64,000 nucleotides of DNA from Streptomyces flavofungini (GCF_014650815.1 NZ_BMVR01000001.1:434001-498000); one strand, 5' to 3'. Shown: positions 15,955 to 25,391, counted from the stretch's first letter. Notes: generated by a model from the letters alone, not told the origin. Translations and numbers: made by a program.

Positions 15955-18543
15955 GTGCCCGGTGAGAATCTGTCCCGCGACGAGGCCCAGGAGCGGGCCG
16001 CGCTGTTGTCCGTCGAGGGGTACGAGGTCTTCCTCGACCTGCGCTCGGCGGTGGGCGACAGCGACGGCGACGCGGGAGGTCCGCGCACGTTCCGGTCGGT
16101 GACGACGCTGCGCTTCCGCTGTGCCGAGCCGGGCGCCGCGAGCTTCGCGGACCTGATCGCGCCGAGCGTGACGGCCGTGTCCCTCAACGGCAAGGACCTG
16201 GACCCCTCGGAGGTCTTCGACGGCGCCCGCATCGCCCTTGAGGACCTGCGCGAGGAGAACGAGCTGGTGGTGGACGCCCAGTGCGCCTACAGCCGCACCG
16301 GTGAGGGCATGCACCGCTTCGTCGACCCCGAGGACGGCGAGGTCTATCTCTACACGCAGTACGAGCCCGCCGACTCCCGCCGCGTCTTCGCCAACTTCGA
16401 ACAGCCCGACCTGAAGGCCCCGTTCCGCTTCTCCGTGCAGGCGCCGGAGGGGTGGACGGTGTGGAGCAACGGCGTCGGCGAGGTGACCGACCGGGTCTGG
16501 AAGTTCGCGGAGACCAAGCCCATCTCGACGTACATCACGGCGGTCGTGGCGGGTCCCTATCACTACGTGACCGACTCCTACGAGCGCGTCTTCGAGGACG
16601 GCACGCGCCTGGAGATCCCGCTCGGCGCGATGTGCCGCAAGGGCCTGGCCAAGCACTTCGACGCGGACGACGTCTTCCTCGTCACCAAGCAGGGCCTGGA
16701 CTTCTTCCACGACAACTTCGACTATCCGTACCCCTTCGGGAAGTACGACCAGGCCTTCGTGCCGGAGTACAACCTCGGGGCGATGGAGAACCCGGGCTGT
16801 GTCACGTTCCGCGAGGAGTTCATCTTCCGCGGCAAGGTGACCCAGGCGTCCTACGAACGCCGGGCCAACGTCATCCTGCACGAGATGGCGCACATGTGGT
16901 TCGGCGACCTCGTCACCATGCAGTGGTGGGACGACCTGTGGCTCAAGGAGTCCTTCGCCGACTTCATGGGCTCCTTCTCCATGGTCGAGGCGACCCGGTT
17001 CACCAGCGGCTGGACCACCTTCGCCAACAACCGCAAGGCCTGGGCGTACCGCGCCGACCAGCTGCCCTCCACCCACCCCGTCACGGCCGACATCCGCGAC
17101 CTGGAGGACGCCAAGCTCAACTTCGACGGGATCACGTACGCCAAGGGCGCCTCGGTGCTCAAGCAGCTCGTGGCCTACGCCGGGCGGGACGCCTTCCTGG
17201 AGGGCGCCCGGCGCTACTTCAAGCGGCACGCGTACGGCAACACCCGCCTCGGCGACCTCCTCTCCGTCCTGGAGGAGACCAGCGGCCGCGACATGACGGC
17301 CTGGTCGCGGGCGTGGCTGCAGACGGCGGGTGTCAACTCCCTCACCCCGCAGGTGACCCTGAACGCGGAGGGCCGGATCACGGAGCTCGCCGTCGTGCAG
17401 GAGGCCGCGGAGTCGCACCCGGAGCTGCGCCCGCACCGCGTGGCCGTGGGCCTGTACCGCAGGGCGGCGGGCGGCGAGCTGGTGCGGTACGCCCGCGCGG
17501 AGGTGGACGTCGAGGGTCCCCGGACCTCGGTCGCCGAGCTGGCCGGGGCCGAGGCGCCGGAGCTGGTCCTCGTCAACGACGACGACCTGACGTACTGCAA
17601 GATCCGCTTCGACGAGACGTCCCTCGGCACGCTCCGCGACCACCTCGGGGACATCACCGACCCGCTGGCCCGCGCGCTGTGCTGGTCGGCGCTGTGGAAC
17701 CTCACGCGGGACGCGCTCATGCCCGCGCGGGACTTCATCGGCCTGGTCCTGCGCTTCGCCGGGCAGGAGTCCGACATCGGCGTCCTGCAGATGCTGCACA
17801 CCTGGGCCAACACCGCCCGCACGCACTACGCCACCGCCGACTGGCGCGCGGAGGGCGGCCGCGCGCTCGCCGAGGGCGCCCTGCGGGAGCTGCGCGTGGC
17901 CGAGCCGGGCAGCCAGCACCAGCTCACCTGGGCGCGGTTCTTCGCGTCGGTGGCGTCGTCGGCGGCCGATCTGCAGTTGCTCCAGGGCCTGTTGGACGGC
18001 ACCGCGAAGATCGACGGGCTCGATGTGGACCAGGAGCTGCGCTGGGCGTTCCTGGGCACGCTCGCGGTGAGCGGCGCGGCGGACGAGCAGGCGCTGGCCG
18101 CCGAGCTGGCCCGCGACGACACGGCGTCCGGCAAGCGGCACCAGGTGCGGTGTCTGGCCGCGCGGCCCTCGGCGGCGGTGAAGGCGCAGGCGTGGGCCTC
18201 CGTGGTGGAGTCGGACGCGCTGTCCAACGCCCTGGTGGAGGCGACGATCGCGGGGATCCAGCAGCCCTCGCAGCGCGAGCTGACCGCTCCGTACGCGCCG
18301 AAGTACTTCGAGGTGATCGAGCGGGTGTGGGCCGAGCGGTCCATCCAGATCGGCATGGACGTGGTGCGGGGCCTGTTCCCGCACTTCCAGGACCGCCAGG
18401 AGACGCTGGACGCGGCGGATGCGTGGCTCACCGGGCACGAGCAGGCGCCGCCCGCGCTGCGCCGCCTGGTCCTTGAGGCCAGGGACGACTTGGCGCGCTC
18501 GCTGCGGGCGCAGGCATGCGATGGGGCCGCGGGCCCCGTTTGA
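15955..18543 (+). CDS. pepN: Aminopeptidase N, M1 family (paralogue 1)
   Basis: This 862-residue cytosolic zinc aminopeptidase has the exopeptidase motif GAMEN and the zinc site HEMAH with the third ligand Glu in LWLKESFADFMG. An ERAP1-type C-terminal helical domain completes it. GTG 15955 was chosen because AGGGAG ends about 8 nt upstream and the resulting start VPGENLSRDEAQ matches the paralogue at 44693. It removes N-terminal residues from peptides. Having two full-length pepN genes about 29 kb apart is notable. Confidence 0.94.
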   Translation: MPGENLSRDEAQERAALLSVEGYEVFLDLRSAVGDSDGDAGGPRTFRSVTTLRFRCAEPGAASFADLIAPSVTAVSLNGKDLDPSEVFDGARIALEDLREENELVVDAQCAYSRTGEGMHRFVDPEDGEVYLYTQYEPADSRRVFANFEQPDLKAPFRFSVQAPEGWTVWSNGVGEVTDRVWKFAETKPISTYITAVVAGPYHYVTDSYERVFEDGTRLEIPLGAMCRKGLAKHFDADDVFLVTKQGLDFFHDNFDYPYPFGKYDQAFVPEYNLGAMENPGCVTFREEFIFRGKVTQASYERRANVILHEMAHMWFGDLVTMQWWDDLWLKESFADFMGSFSMVEATRFTSGWTTFANNRKAWAYRADQLPSTHPVTADIRDLEDAKLNFDGITYAKGASVLKQLVAYAGRDAFLEGARRYFKRHAYGNTRLGDLLSVLEETSGRDMTAWSRAWLQTAGVNSLTPQVTLNAEGRITELAVVQEAAESHPELRPHRVAVGLYRRAAGGELVRYARAEVDVEGPRTSVAELAGAEAPELVLVNDDDLTYCKIRFDETSLGTLRDHLGDITDPLARALCWSALWNLTRDALMPARDFIGLVLRFAGQESDIGVLQMLHTWANTARTHYATADWRAEGGRALAEGALRELRVAEPGSQHQLTWARFFASVASSAADLQLLQGLLDGTAKIDGLDVDQELRWAFLGTLAVSGAADEQALAAELARDDTASGKRHQVRCLAARPSAAVKAQAWASVVESDALSNALVEATIAGIQQPSQRELTAPYAPKYFEVIERVWAERSIQIGMDVVRGLFPHFQDRQETLDAADAWLTGHEQAPPALRRLVLEARDDLARSLRAQACDGAAGPV

Positions 18544-18651
18544 GGGGAGTAGGTGGGCCCGGGGGGGGCGCCCCCTGGGCCCCGACCGCCGCGCTGCGCG
18601 CTTGTCTTTCGTGTTTCGCGCCGCGGTGCTCGTTGTCAGGGCATCGCGCTG

Positions 18652-18761
18652 CGCGCTCGTCCTCAGACGTCGGACGGGCTGTGGTAGCCCCGCCCGGCGG
18701 TTGAGCTCGCGCTCGTCCTCAGACGCCGGACGGGCTGTGGTAGCCCCGCCCGGCGGTTGAG
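18652..18761. repeat. Two tandem 54-bp copies of element block B
   Basis: Positions 18652-18705 and 18708-18761 differ at one base by eye. Each holds CGGACGGGCTGTGGTAGCCC and can fold on itself. They occupy the 248-nt gap between pepN and the convergent S1 protease gene, where they may terminate both transcripts. Confidence 0.75.
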
Positions 18762-18791
18762 GGGGTGCGCCCGTGAAGGGCTGGTGGTGCG

Positions 18792-19868
18792 TCAGCCGAT
18801 CTGGGCCCCGTAGCGGGACAGGGCGTCGGTGACCGGGGCGAAGAACGTCTGGCCGCCGCTGGAGCAGTTGCCGCTGCCGCCCGAGGTCAGGCCGAGGGCG
18901 CTGTTGCCGGCGAACATGGCGCCGCCGCTGTCGCCGGGCTCGGCGCAGACGTTGGTCTGGATGAGGCCGTTGACGGTGCCCTGCGGGTAGGTGACGGAGA
19001 CGTTCAGGGCCTGGACGGAGCCGCCGTGCAGTTTGGTGGTGCTGCCGCTGCGCTGTACCTGCTCGCCGACGACGGCCGTGCGGGCGCCGGTGATCTGCTG
19101 GGCGCTGCCGTTGTAGAGGTTGACCTCGCTCGGGTGCGCCGTGCTGGCGGTGTACTTCACGATGGCGTCGTCACGGCCGGGGAAGCCGTAGTCCTCGACG
19201 GTGCCGATGGCCGAGCCGCCCTGGGTCTCCGACCAGGTGGTCCCGGCGAGCGCGGCGCAGTGGCCGGCGGTCAGGAAGTACGGCTGACCGTTCTTCACCA
19301 CGTTGAAGCCGAGGGAGCAACGGCCGCTGGAGGCGTAGATGGCGTCGCCGCCGCGGATGAGGGGCTGGAACTTGCCCGCGGTGCGCTTGAGCACGGCCTT
19401 GCCGTCCTGGGCGGCGACCTCCGCGCGCAGCCGGTTCAGGGCCGCGCCCTTGACCGTGCTGTCGGCGGTGACGACGACCTTGTTGGCGACCGGGTCGACG
19501 GCGCGGGACGTGCCCGGGACGGCACGCTCGCCCAGGGACTTCTGCACGGAGTTCAGCTCGGCCCGGGAGTTCTTGACGAGCCTGGCCTCGGCGCCGGACG
19601 CGCGCGCCTGGTCGGCCGCCGCGCTGTCGAGCACGCTCACGACGAGCTTCTTGGCCGTGGCGTCGTAGTGGGCGCCTGCCAGGTCGCTCTTCAGGTCGGT
19701 GGAGAGGGAGTTCGCGAGCTTGCCCGCCGCGGTCGCGGTCAGGGTGTCCGGGGTGGGGGCGGGCGCCGCGGCGCTGGTGTTCGCCATCGTCAGGGTGCCG
19801 GCGACCAAGGCGGCGACCCCGACTCCGGTGATGGTCAGACGTCGCCTGCTCGCTCGTTGGGTGTTCAC
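18792..19868 (-). CDS. Secreted trypsin-like serine protease, S1 (alpha-lytic/SGP type)
   Basis: This 358-residue preproenzyme has a signal peptide (about residues 1-36). A prosegment of roughly 130 residues follows, then the mature protease beginning near IRGGDAIYASSGRCSLGF. The catalytic triad is His in LTAGHC (about 203), Asp in RDDAIVKYT (about 235) and Ser in EPGDSGGAMF (about 313). Cysteine pairs match the S. griseus protease A/B fold. GTG 19868 follows GGAGGT at an ideal distance, although the frame extends to 20021. The prosegment acts as intramolecular chaperone in this family. Confidence 0.93.
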   Translation of the reverse strand: MNTQRASRRRLTITGVGVAALVAGTLTMANTSAAAPAPTPDTLTATAAGKLANSLSTDLKSDLAGAHYDATAKKLVVSVLDSAAADQARASGAEARLVKNSRAELNSVQKSLGERAVPGTSRAVDPVANKVVVTADSTVKGAALNRLRAEVAAQDGKAVLKRTAGKFQPLIRGGDAIYASSGRCSLGFNVVKNGQPYFLTAGHCAALAGTTWSETQGGSAIGTVEDYGFPGRDDAIVKYTASTAHPSEVNLYNGSAQQITGARTAVVGEQVQRSGSTTKLHGGSVQALNVSVTYPQGTVNGLIQTNVCAEPGDSGGAMFAGNSALGLTSGGSGNCSSGGQTFFAPVTDALSRYGAQIG

Positions 19869-20119
19869 GCAGTACCTCCATGGGGGGATGGACCGCTCAA
19901 GTGGGGGGCGGTCATCGGGAGTTACCGGTGCCTGGCGCGGGCGCGCCTCAGGGATTGCCCGACTTACGTCGCGTCCATGCCAAACATCGCGCCGAGTATG
20001 ACAACGGTGTCCGCCGCCCACAAGAGGGCCTCACAACGCCCCGCGCGCCCCTCGCCGCACCGGCGCGCCCCCCGAACCGGCCATTTTCGGCTCTCGAACG
20101 CCCGTACTTTAGGGCGGGG

Positions 20120-20148
20120 TTGTCCGGTTTTGTCGACGGGACTGTAAC
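20120..20148 (+). promoter_or_regulatory. Possible promoter in the 19869-20188 gap
   Basis: TTGTCC (20120-20125) and TGTAAC (20143-20148) are separated by 17 nt, about 40 nt ahead of the gene at 20189. Nothing else recognisable lies in the 320-nt divergent gap between it and the S1 protease. Confidence 0.35.
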
Positions 20149-20188
20149 AGCGGTTAGCGGGCCGTCCAGGCGCGGGAAAAGCCCCGTC

Positions 20189-21271
20189 ATGAACCACAAC
20201 ACCCCGCTCTCCCCCCGCCCCCTGCGTCACCTCACCGCCGTCCAGCGCCGCGTGATGAGCGCTGCCCAACTGCGCGAGCACGGCGTCTCCGGCGCCGACA
20301 CCAGCGCGCACTGCCGCCCGGGCGGCCCCTGGCAGCAGTTCCTGCCCGGCGTCTTCCTGCTCCACCCCGGACCGCCCACCAGCGAGGAGCGGCTGCACGG
20401 CGTGCTCCTGTACTGCGGCCGCCCCCCGGCCAAGGAGGCCAGGACCGTGCCCGCGCAGCCCGGCGCGGGCGAGCCGCACGCCGCGTACGCGGACGCGATG
20501 ATCACCGGACTCGCCGCGCTCGCGCTGCACCGCTTCTCCTCCGCGCCGCCGTTGCTCTCCCTCGACCGCATCGACGTGCTCGTCCCCCGCACCCGGCGGC
20601 TGCGCTCCACCGGCTCCGCCCGTCTCGTCCGCAGCAACAGCCTGCCGACTCCCCAGCAGATCACCGGACTTCCCGTCGCCCCCGTGCCGCGCGCGCTCGC
20701 CGACGCCGTCGCACAGCTCGCCGAGGCGGGCGCGGTGCGGCGGCTGCTCACCGAGGCGGTGCGCGGCGGCCACTGCGAACCAGCGGCGGTGGTAAGGGAG
20801 TTGAACAACGCACGGCTGCTCACCCGGCCGCATGTGGTGGACGCGGTGGAGTCGCTGCTCGCCGAGGGCCGGGCGATCGCGGAGGACCGGATGTACGCGC
20901 TGGTACGGGAGTTCGGCCTGCCCGACCCGCTGTGGAACGTCGACCTGCGACTGCCCGGCGGCCCGCATCTGGGCGGCGTCGACGCCTACTGGCCCGAGCA
21001 CTCCGTCGCCCTCGAACTGGACACGCGGGCGCCGCGCCAGGGCGAGGACGGCCTGGACCCCTCCCTCACCGAGCGGAGCCGAGAGCTTGGGGAATGGTCC
21101 GAACAAGCCCGAAAGCGCGAGCACTTGGAGCGCCTGGGCATCACCGTCGTGCACGTCACCCCGAAGAAGCTCAGGGACACGCCGGAGCAGCAGGCCATGG
21201 TCGTGCGGACCGCGCTGATGGCGGCGGCCGACCGGGACCCGGCGGCGTACGTCGTGGTGCTGCCCAGATAG
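20189..21271 (+). CDS. Uncharacterised protein, AbiEi/DUF559-like architecture
   Basis: This 360-residue soluble protein has an N-terminal winged-helix-like segment (VMSAAQLREHGVSGADTSAHC). A middle region rich in Arg and Leu follows, then a C-terminal part with GGVDAYWPEHSVALELDT...LGITVVHVTPKKL, the core of a restriction-endonuclease-like DUF559 fold (D...E.D). Such proteins are common singletons in actinomycetes; no toxin partner adjoins. Codons around 21065-21100 (TERSRELGEWSE) coincide with a dispersed intergenic element, suggesting an in-frame insertion. Function unknown. Confidence 0.75.
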   Translation: MNHNTPLSPRPLRHLTAVQRRVMSAAQLREHGVSGADTSAHCRPGGPWQQFLPGVFLLHPGPPTSEERLHGVLLYCGRPPAKEARTVPAQPGAGEPHAAYADAMITGLAALALHRFSSAPPLLSLDRIDVLVPRTRRLRSTGSARLVRSNSLPTPQQITGLPVAPVPRALADAVAQLAEAGAVRRLLTEAVRGGHCEPAAVVRELNNARLLTRPHVVDAVESLLAEGRAIAEDRMYALVREFGLPDPLWNVDLRLPGGPHLGGVDAYWPEHSVALELDTRAPRQGEDGLDPSLTERSRELGEWSEQARKREHLERLGITVVHVTPKKLRDTPEQQAMVVRTALMAAADRDPAAYVVVLPR

Positions 21272-21302
21272 GCAGGCCACGGCGGACCGCAGGAGGGGAG
21301 TG

Positions 21303-21339
21303 CGGGGGCGGAACCCTGGACGGCGGGGTTCCGCCCCCG
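21303..21339. terminator. Bidirectional 14-bp hairpin
   Basis: The arms CGGGGGCGGAACCC (21303-21316) and GGGTTCCGCCCCCG (21326-21339) match exactly. It lies between two convergent genes ending at 21271 and 21405. Confidence 0.75.
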
Positions 21340-21404
21340 TACGCGTGCCCGGGACGCGCCCCTTGCGCAGGCCGGGCGCGCCCCCTACGCAGCCCCGGCC
21401 GGGG

Positions 21405-22568
21405 CTACTCGGCGCAGAACTCCGCCTCGACGATCGGCTTCAGGTCGCCCGTCCAGTCCCCGTTGAGGTTGAAGGCCAGCGCGCGGCGCCCGTCACCGGT
21501 GGCCATCGCCTCGGACTGCGAGCCCTGGATGCCGCCGCCGTGCCCCCACACGGCCGTCCCGCAGGACAGCTTGAGGCGCATCAGGCCGAGGCCGTAGCCG
21601 ACGCCGGGGCCCAGGTCGGTCGCCGGGACCGTCTCCTTCATCTCGGAGAGCTGCTCGTCGGGCAGCAGCCGCCCGTCCAGCAGCGCCCGGTAGAAGCGGT
21701 TGAGGTCCGCCGAGCTGGAGATCATCTCGCCTGCGGCGCCCGCCTCGGACGGGTTCAGCTCGGTGACGTCGTAGGTCGTGGACCGCGACTCGGCGAACAG
21801 CTTGGAGTACGCCCGGGAGCTGGGCCGCGGCAGGGTCGGCCGGGTGCCGGGCACGGAGGTGTGGCGCAGGCCGAGGGGTTCGATGACGCGCGCGCGGATC
21901 TCGTCGGCGTAGGAGTGGCCCGTCGCCCGCTCCACGATCATTCCGGCGAGCAGGTAGTTGGTGTTGGAGTAGCCCCAGGCGGTGCCGGGCGGGAACTGCG
22001 GCCGGTGGCGCATGGCCAGGCGCACCCAGTGCTCGGGCGGCCGGGTGTCGAAGCGGTGCCGCATGAACTCCGGGGAGAAGTAGGCGCGTTGGAACTCGGG
22101 GTCGGCGAGGTAGTCGTAGATGCCGCTCGTGTGGTTGAGGAGTTGGCGGACGGTGATCCGGTCGCCGTCGTGGCCGTGGCCCTCGACGACGCCCGGCAGC
22201 CACTCCCCCACGGTGTCGTCCAGGCCGACCTTGCCCTCCGCCGCGAGCTGGAGCAGCACCACGGCGGTGAAGGTCTTCGTGATGCTGCCGACGCGGAAGT
22301 GGTCGTACGCGCCGCGCGACGCCCGCGTGCGCAGGTCGCCGATCCCCGAGGTGCCGGTCCACTGCCCGTAGGGGTCGACGGCCTGGCCGGTGACGCCGGG
22401 GACGCCGGACGCGACGGCCCGGTCCATGGCGCGCTGCGTGGCGCGGTGGCCGTGGTCGGCGCCGGACGCACCGGGCTCGGCCGGGGCGGCGGACACGGCG
22501 GGTGCGCCGAGGACGCCCGCCGCCGTCATCACCGCGGCCACCCCGAGGAGCCGCTTGCGTACTGACAT
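21405..22568 (-). CDS. Secreted serine hydrolase, class C beta-lactamase/DD-peptidase family
   Basis: The 387-residue protein has a Sec signal peptide (cleavage near AVSA-AP, about residue 28). The active site shows Ser95-x-x-Lys98 (SITK), Tyr in GYSNTNY (about 197) and WGHGGG (about 343) replacing KTG. This family includes D-Ala-D-Ala carboxypeptidases, esterases and beta-lactamases, which cannot be separated here. AAGGGA precedes ATG 22568. Upstream and on the same strand is the Tat metallophosphoesterase gene, 54 nt away, probably cotranscribed. Confidence 0.9.
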   Translation of the reverse strand: MSVRKRLLGVAAVMTAAGVLGAPAVSAAPAEPGASGADHGHRATQRAMDRAVASGVPGVTGQAVDPYGQWTGTSGIGDLRTRASRGAYDHFRVGSITKTFTAVVLLQLAAEGKVGLDDTVGEWLPGVVEGHGHDGDRITVRQLLNHTSGIYDYLADPEFQRAYFSPEFMRHRFDTRPPEHWVRLAMRHRPQFPPGTAWGYSNTNYLLAGMIVERATGHSYADEIRARVIEPLGLRHTSVPGTRPTLPRPSSRAYSKLFAESRSTTYDVTELNPSEAGAAGEMISSSADLNRFYRALLDGRLLPDEQLSEMKETVPATDLGPGVGYGLGLMRLKLSCGTAVWGHGGGIQGSQSEAMATGDGRRALAFNLNGDWTGDLKPIVEAEFCAE

Positions 22569-22622
22569 GCGTCGTCCCTTCTCCAGGCCGAGACCGTAGC
22601 GCAGCCGGGCCCGGGTCCGGGA

Positions 22623-24422
22623 TCACCCCTTACGCAGGACGAGTTCCGTGTTGCGGTCGCCGGGTTCGCCGCCGAGCGCGGGCTTCGCGCCGGGGGCGTT
22701 GAACGACAGCTCGCGGTACAGCGCGGCGAGCCCCGTCTGGGACAGGTCGGCGAAGTCCGTGCGGTGCGGGGCCGCGGACTCGATGAGCGTGGTGAACAGC
22801 GAGAGCGTCCCGTCGTGGTTGTCGGCCAGCTCGATGACCCGGGCGAGCTGCGGGAAGTCGATGTGCGACGCGGTGGACACCTCCCAGAACGAGCCGTGCT
22901 CCGAGTGGTGCGGGGTGATGGCGTTCTTGTGGCTGTGGCCGTTGACCCAGGCGAGCACCGAGCGGTGCCGCCCGAGCAGCGCCGCGACCTCGTCGCCGCC
23001 GTGCCGGGACTCGCGCGGGTGGTGGGGGTCGGTGCGCAGGTTCCGCATGGACTTGCTGGTGTGGTGGCTGAAGACGATGACGTACGACGCGTCGCCGCTC
23101 TTCTCGACCTCCGTGAGCCGCCGTTCCAGCCAGCGCAGTTGGGCGGTGCCGAGGGAGCCCTCGTAGTGGCCGCCCGGGTCGGTGGTGTCCAGGCTGATGC
23201 CCAGCACGTCGTCGGTGATGCGGAAGGAGTAGTACTGGGTGCGGTCCGCGAGGTTCCGCTCGGTGTAGCCGTGGCCGACGGGGCCGCGGCCCGCGTGCGC
23301 CGGGTCCAGGTGGGCCTTGACGTACTCGGCGGGCGTGAAGGGGGCGCGGGACTCGTCCGGGGTGACCGAACGCATCCGCCGGGACTCGGACTTCAGCAGG
23401 TCGCGGAAGGCGGCGCCCTTCGGGTCCTGGCCCTTCTTGACGGCCTTCCACAGGGCGGCGCCGCGCGCCTCGTCCAGCGACATCAGCTTCTTGCCGCCGA
23501 CGGCGAACTCGGTGAAGTACGAGTCGCCGGGGGCGTAGCAGCCGCCGGGCAGGCCGTCGTGGTTGCCGACCGTGGAGTACCACGGCAGATTCAGGCCCGG
23601 GCTGTTGACCTCGCGGATCGCGGCGTCCAGGAAACCGTGCAGCCGGGGGAAGCCGACGCCCTTGTCGGCGTCGCGCAGGGCGGCGTCCGGGTGCCAGTAG
23701 AGCTTCAGACCGCTGTCCTGTACGCCCTCGTAGCGGCGCGGGTCGCCGGAGTTCGGGGTGACGCGGCCGCCGCTCATCACCTTCAGGAACCAGTCCAGCT
23801 CGTTGCGGGAGTTGTTGTCCGTGTTGTCGCCCGTCGTCATCACGAAGTGCAGCGGGGCGCCGGTGGCGGGGGCGCCGCGCAGGCCGTTGACCTGCTCCAC
23901 CAGTGCCGTCGCGCCCGCGACGGACAGGGACTCCTGCGGGCGCCAGGCGCTGGCCGTCTGCGCCCGCAGGTACTCGTAGCGCAGCGGGTGCTGGACGTCC
24001 ACCAGGTGCAGGTCCGTGAACTGGACGAACGCGGCCAGGGGGGTGCGGCGGGACTCGCGGCCCGGCTCGGCCGCCGCCAGGTCCGTGCGGACGACGCGGT
24101 CCCAGGCCGGGCCGTCGCCGAGGCGGCGGTAGCCGGAGGTGCCGCGCGGTGCCGAGACCGTGGCCAAGGTGGTGCCCGAGCGGTACGGGGCCAGGGGGGC
24201 GGACGGGGCCCTGCGGGACATCGGCACCGGGGCCGCGGCCGCGGCCGCCGCCTTGTCCGTGCCCAGGCCCGGGCCCAGGGTGTAGCCGATGCCCGCGGAG
24301 AGGGAGACCGCGCCCGTCGCCGCGAGGAACGCGCGGCGGTTCGGCCTTGAGGTGGGTGCGGCTGCTGGATCCGTGGTGGTGGCTGCGGTGGCTGCGGTGG
24401 CGACAGAGCGTGTGCGCGACAT
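22623..24422 (-). CDS. Tat-exported metallophosphoesterase (TIGR03767-like)
   Basis: This 599-residue protein starts with a twin-arginine signal (RPNRRAFLAATG, about residues 27-38), then an Ala-rich linker and a calcineurin-like phosphoesterase domain. Metal-binding motifs are FTDLHLVD, TGDNTDN, TVGNHDG, VFSHHT and VNGHSHKN. It probably hydrolyses phosphate esters outside the cell. The length and motif order fit the actinobacterial TIGR03767 family. GGGGAG lies before ATG 24422. The serine hydrolase gene lies downstream. Confidence 0.9.
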   Translation of the reverse strand: MSRTRSVATAATAATTTDPAAAPTSRPNRRAFLAATGAVSLSAGIGYTLGPGLGTDKAAAAAAAPVPMSRRAPSAPLAPYRSGTTLATVSAPRGTSGYRRLGDGPAWDRVVRTDLAAAEPGRESRRTPLAAFVQFTDLHLVDVQHPLRYEYLRAQTASAWRPQESLSVAGATALVEQVNGLRGAPATGAPLHFVMTTGDNTDNNSRNELDWFLKVMSGGRVTPNSGDPRRYEGVQDSGLKLYWHPDAALRDADKGVGFPRLHGFLDAAIREVNSPGLNLPWYSTVGNHDGLPGGCYAPGDSYFTEFAVGGKKLMSLDEARGAALWKAVKKGQDPKGAAFRDLLKSESRRMRSVTPDESRAPFTPAEYVKAHLDPAHAGRGPVGHGYTERNLADRTQYYSFRITDDVLGISLDTTDPGGHYEGSLGTAQLRWLERRLTEVEKSGDASYVIVFSHHTSKSMRNLRTDPHHPRESRHGGDEVAALLGRHRSVLAWVNGHSHKNAITPHHSEHGSFWEVSTASHIDFPQLARVIELADNHDGTLSLFTTLIESAAPHRTDFADLSQTGLAALYRELSFNAPGAKPALGGEPGDRNTELVLRKG

Positions 24423-24887
24423 GGCGCGGTCTCCCCGAGTGCGAACGCTTCGGCAGTGGTCGCGGGAGCCTCGGCGGTGCTTGTGCCGCCGGGGTTTCCC
24501 GCTCGTACTGGATCGTTGGCAGCGGGGGTGGCCTGCGCGTTAACGTCGCCACAACGGGTGGCGCCGATCACCGTAAGTGGATCTGGGGGTGCGGTGCGTG
24601 TGCACTCGGTGCTCGTTGCGGGGTCGGGGGGTGGTTGCTCCGCGTTCATCTGCTGGGGTAGGCGGGTCCTGCCGGGGGGGCTCCCCAATCCCGCCCCTTC
24701 CCGAAACCGGGGGCTGCCGCCCCCGGACCCCCGCTATCGGCGCTTCGCGCCTCGTCCTCAATCGCCGGACGGGCTAAAAGCATTGCTGCACCGGCGAGAT
24801 ATATAGCCCCTCCGGCGTTTGAGGAGCGGGGTCTGGGGCGGAGCCCCAGTTTCGGGAAGGGGCGGGACTGGGGAGCCCCCGGCAGGG
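24423..24887. other. Intergenic region dominated by a composite repeat
   Basis: The first half (24423-24667) contains the metallophosphoesterase promoter region and nothing I can name. The second half is the element at 24668-24887. No gene is supported. Confidence 0.6.
24668..24887. repeat. Complete A-B-loop-B'-A' copy of the dispersed element
   Basis: Block A (CCCGCCCCTTCCCGAAACC, about 24689) and block B (CGTCCTCAATCGCCGGACGG, about 24753) appear in order. They are followed by an A/T-rich loop (about 24775-24804) and then the inverse of both (CCGGCGTTTGAGG, then TTTCGGGAAGGGGCGGGACT). The right arm stops exactly at the NUDIX stop codon at 24888. This is the fullest copy in the window and shows that the A and B blocks are halves of one large inverted repeat. 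Confidence 0.8.
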
Positions 24888-25334
24888 CTACGGCAGGTGG
24901 CCGTCGGCCGGGCGGGCGCGCCAGAGGTCGAGGCCGACGTCGACCAGGCTGACGCGGTCGAGGGCGGCGACGTCGTCCAAGGGGTGCCACGCCGCCCGGT
25001 CCGTCGACCCCGACGTCTCGTGGCGCAGGGACCCCCCGGTGACCCGCCCCTCGTACACGATGCGCACCCCGTGGAAGTCGGCCACGGCACCGAGCCGTCT
25101 CGGGTAGCGGCGCCGCAGGGAGTCCACGCCGAGCAGCGCGACCGGCTCCACGGTGTACCCGGTCTCCTCGTCGGCCTCCCGGATCACCGTGTCGTAGGGG
25201 TCCTCCCCGTGGTCCATGCCACCCCCGGGCAGCGTCCAGCGCTTGCTGCCGTCACCCGCCACCCAGCGGGCGAGCAGCACGGACCCGTCGCGTACGCATA
25301 CGGCGTAGGCCGCCACCCGCAGTTCTTTGTGCAC
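24888..25334 (-). CDS. NUDIX hydrolase
   Basis: This 148-residue enzyme has the Nudix box G-x5-E-x7-READEETGY (GGMDHGEDPYDTVIREADEE), where the Glu residues bind Mg2+. It hydrolyses nucleoside-diphosphate-linked substrates; which one is unknown. It lies alone, 57 nt beyond the stop of the PPOX-type gene on the same strand. Its stop codon abuts the repeat element. Confidence 0.9.
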   Translation of the reverse strand: MHKELRVAAYAVCVRDGSVLLARWVAGDGSKRWTLPGGGMDHGEDPYDTVIREADEETGYTVEPVALLGVDSLRRRYPRRLGAVADFHGVRIVYEGRVTGGSLRHETSGSTDRAAWHPLDDVAALDRVSLVDVGLDLWRARPADGHLP

Positions 25335-25391
25335 GGGCCGACGTTAGACCTCGTACACCGGATAGGCACGTCCCGTTACCCGACGGCCCGG

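Noticed and set aside
15154..18438. A 1094-residue minus-strand open frame running across pepN
   Set aside because: Only its last 218 residues (from 15810) resemble a protein family. The rest is the antisense of pepN, which has strong motifs on the plus strand.
24543..24806. Several short plus-strand open frames in the repeat-rich gap
   Set aside because: They arise from the inverted-repeat element itself and have no ribosome sites or homology.
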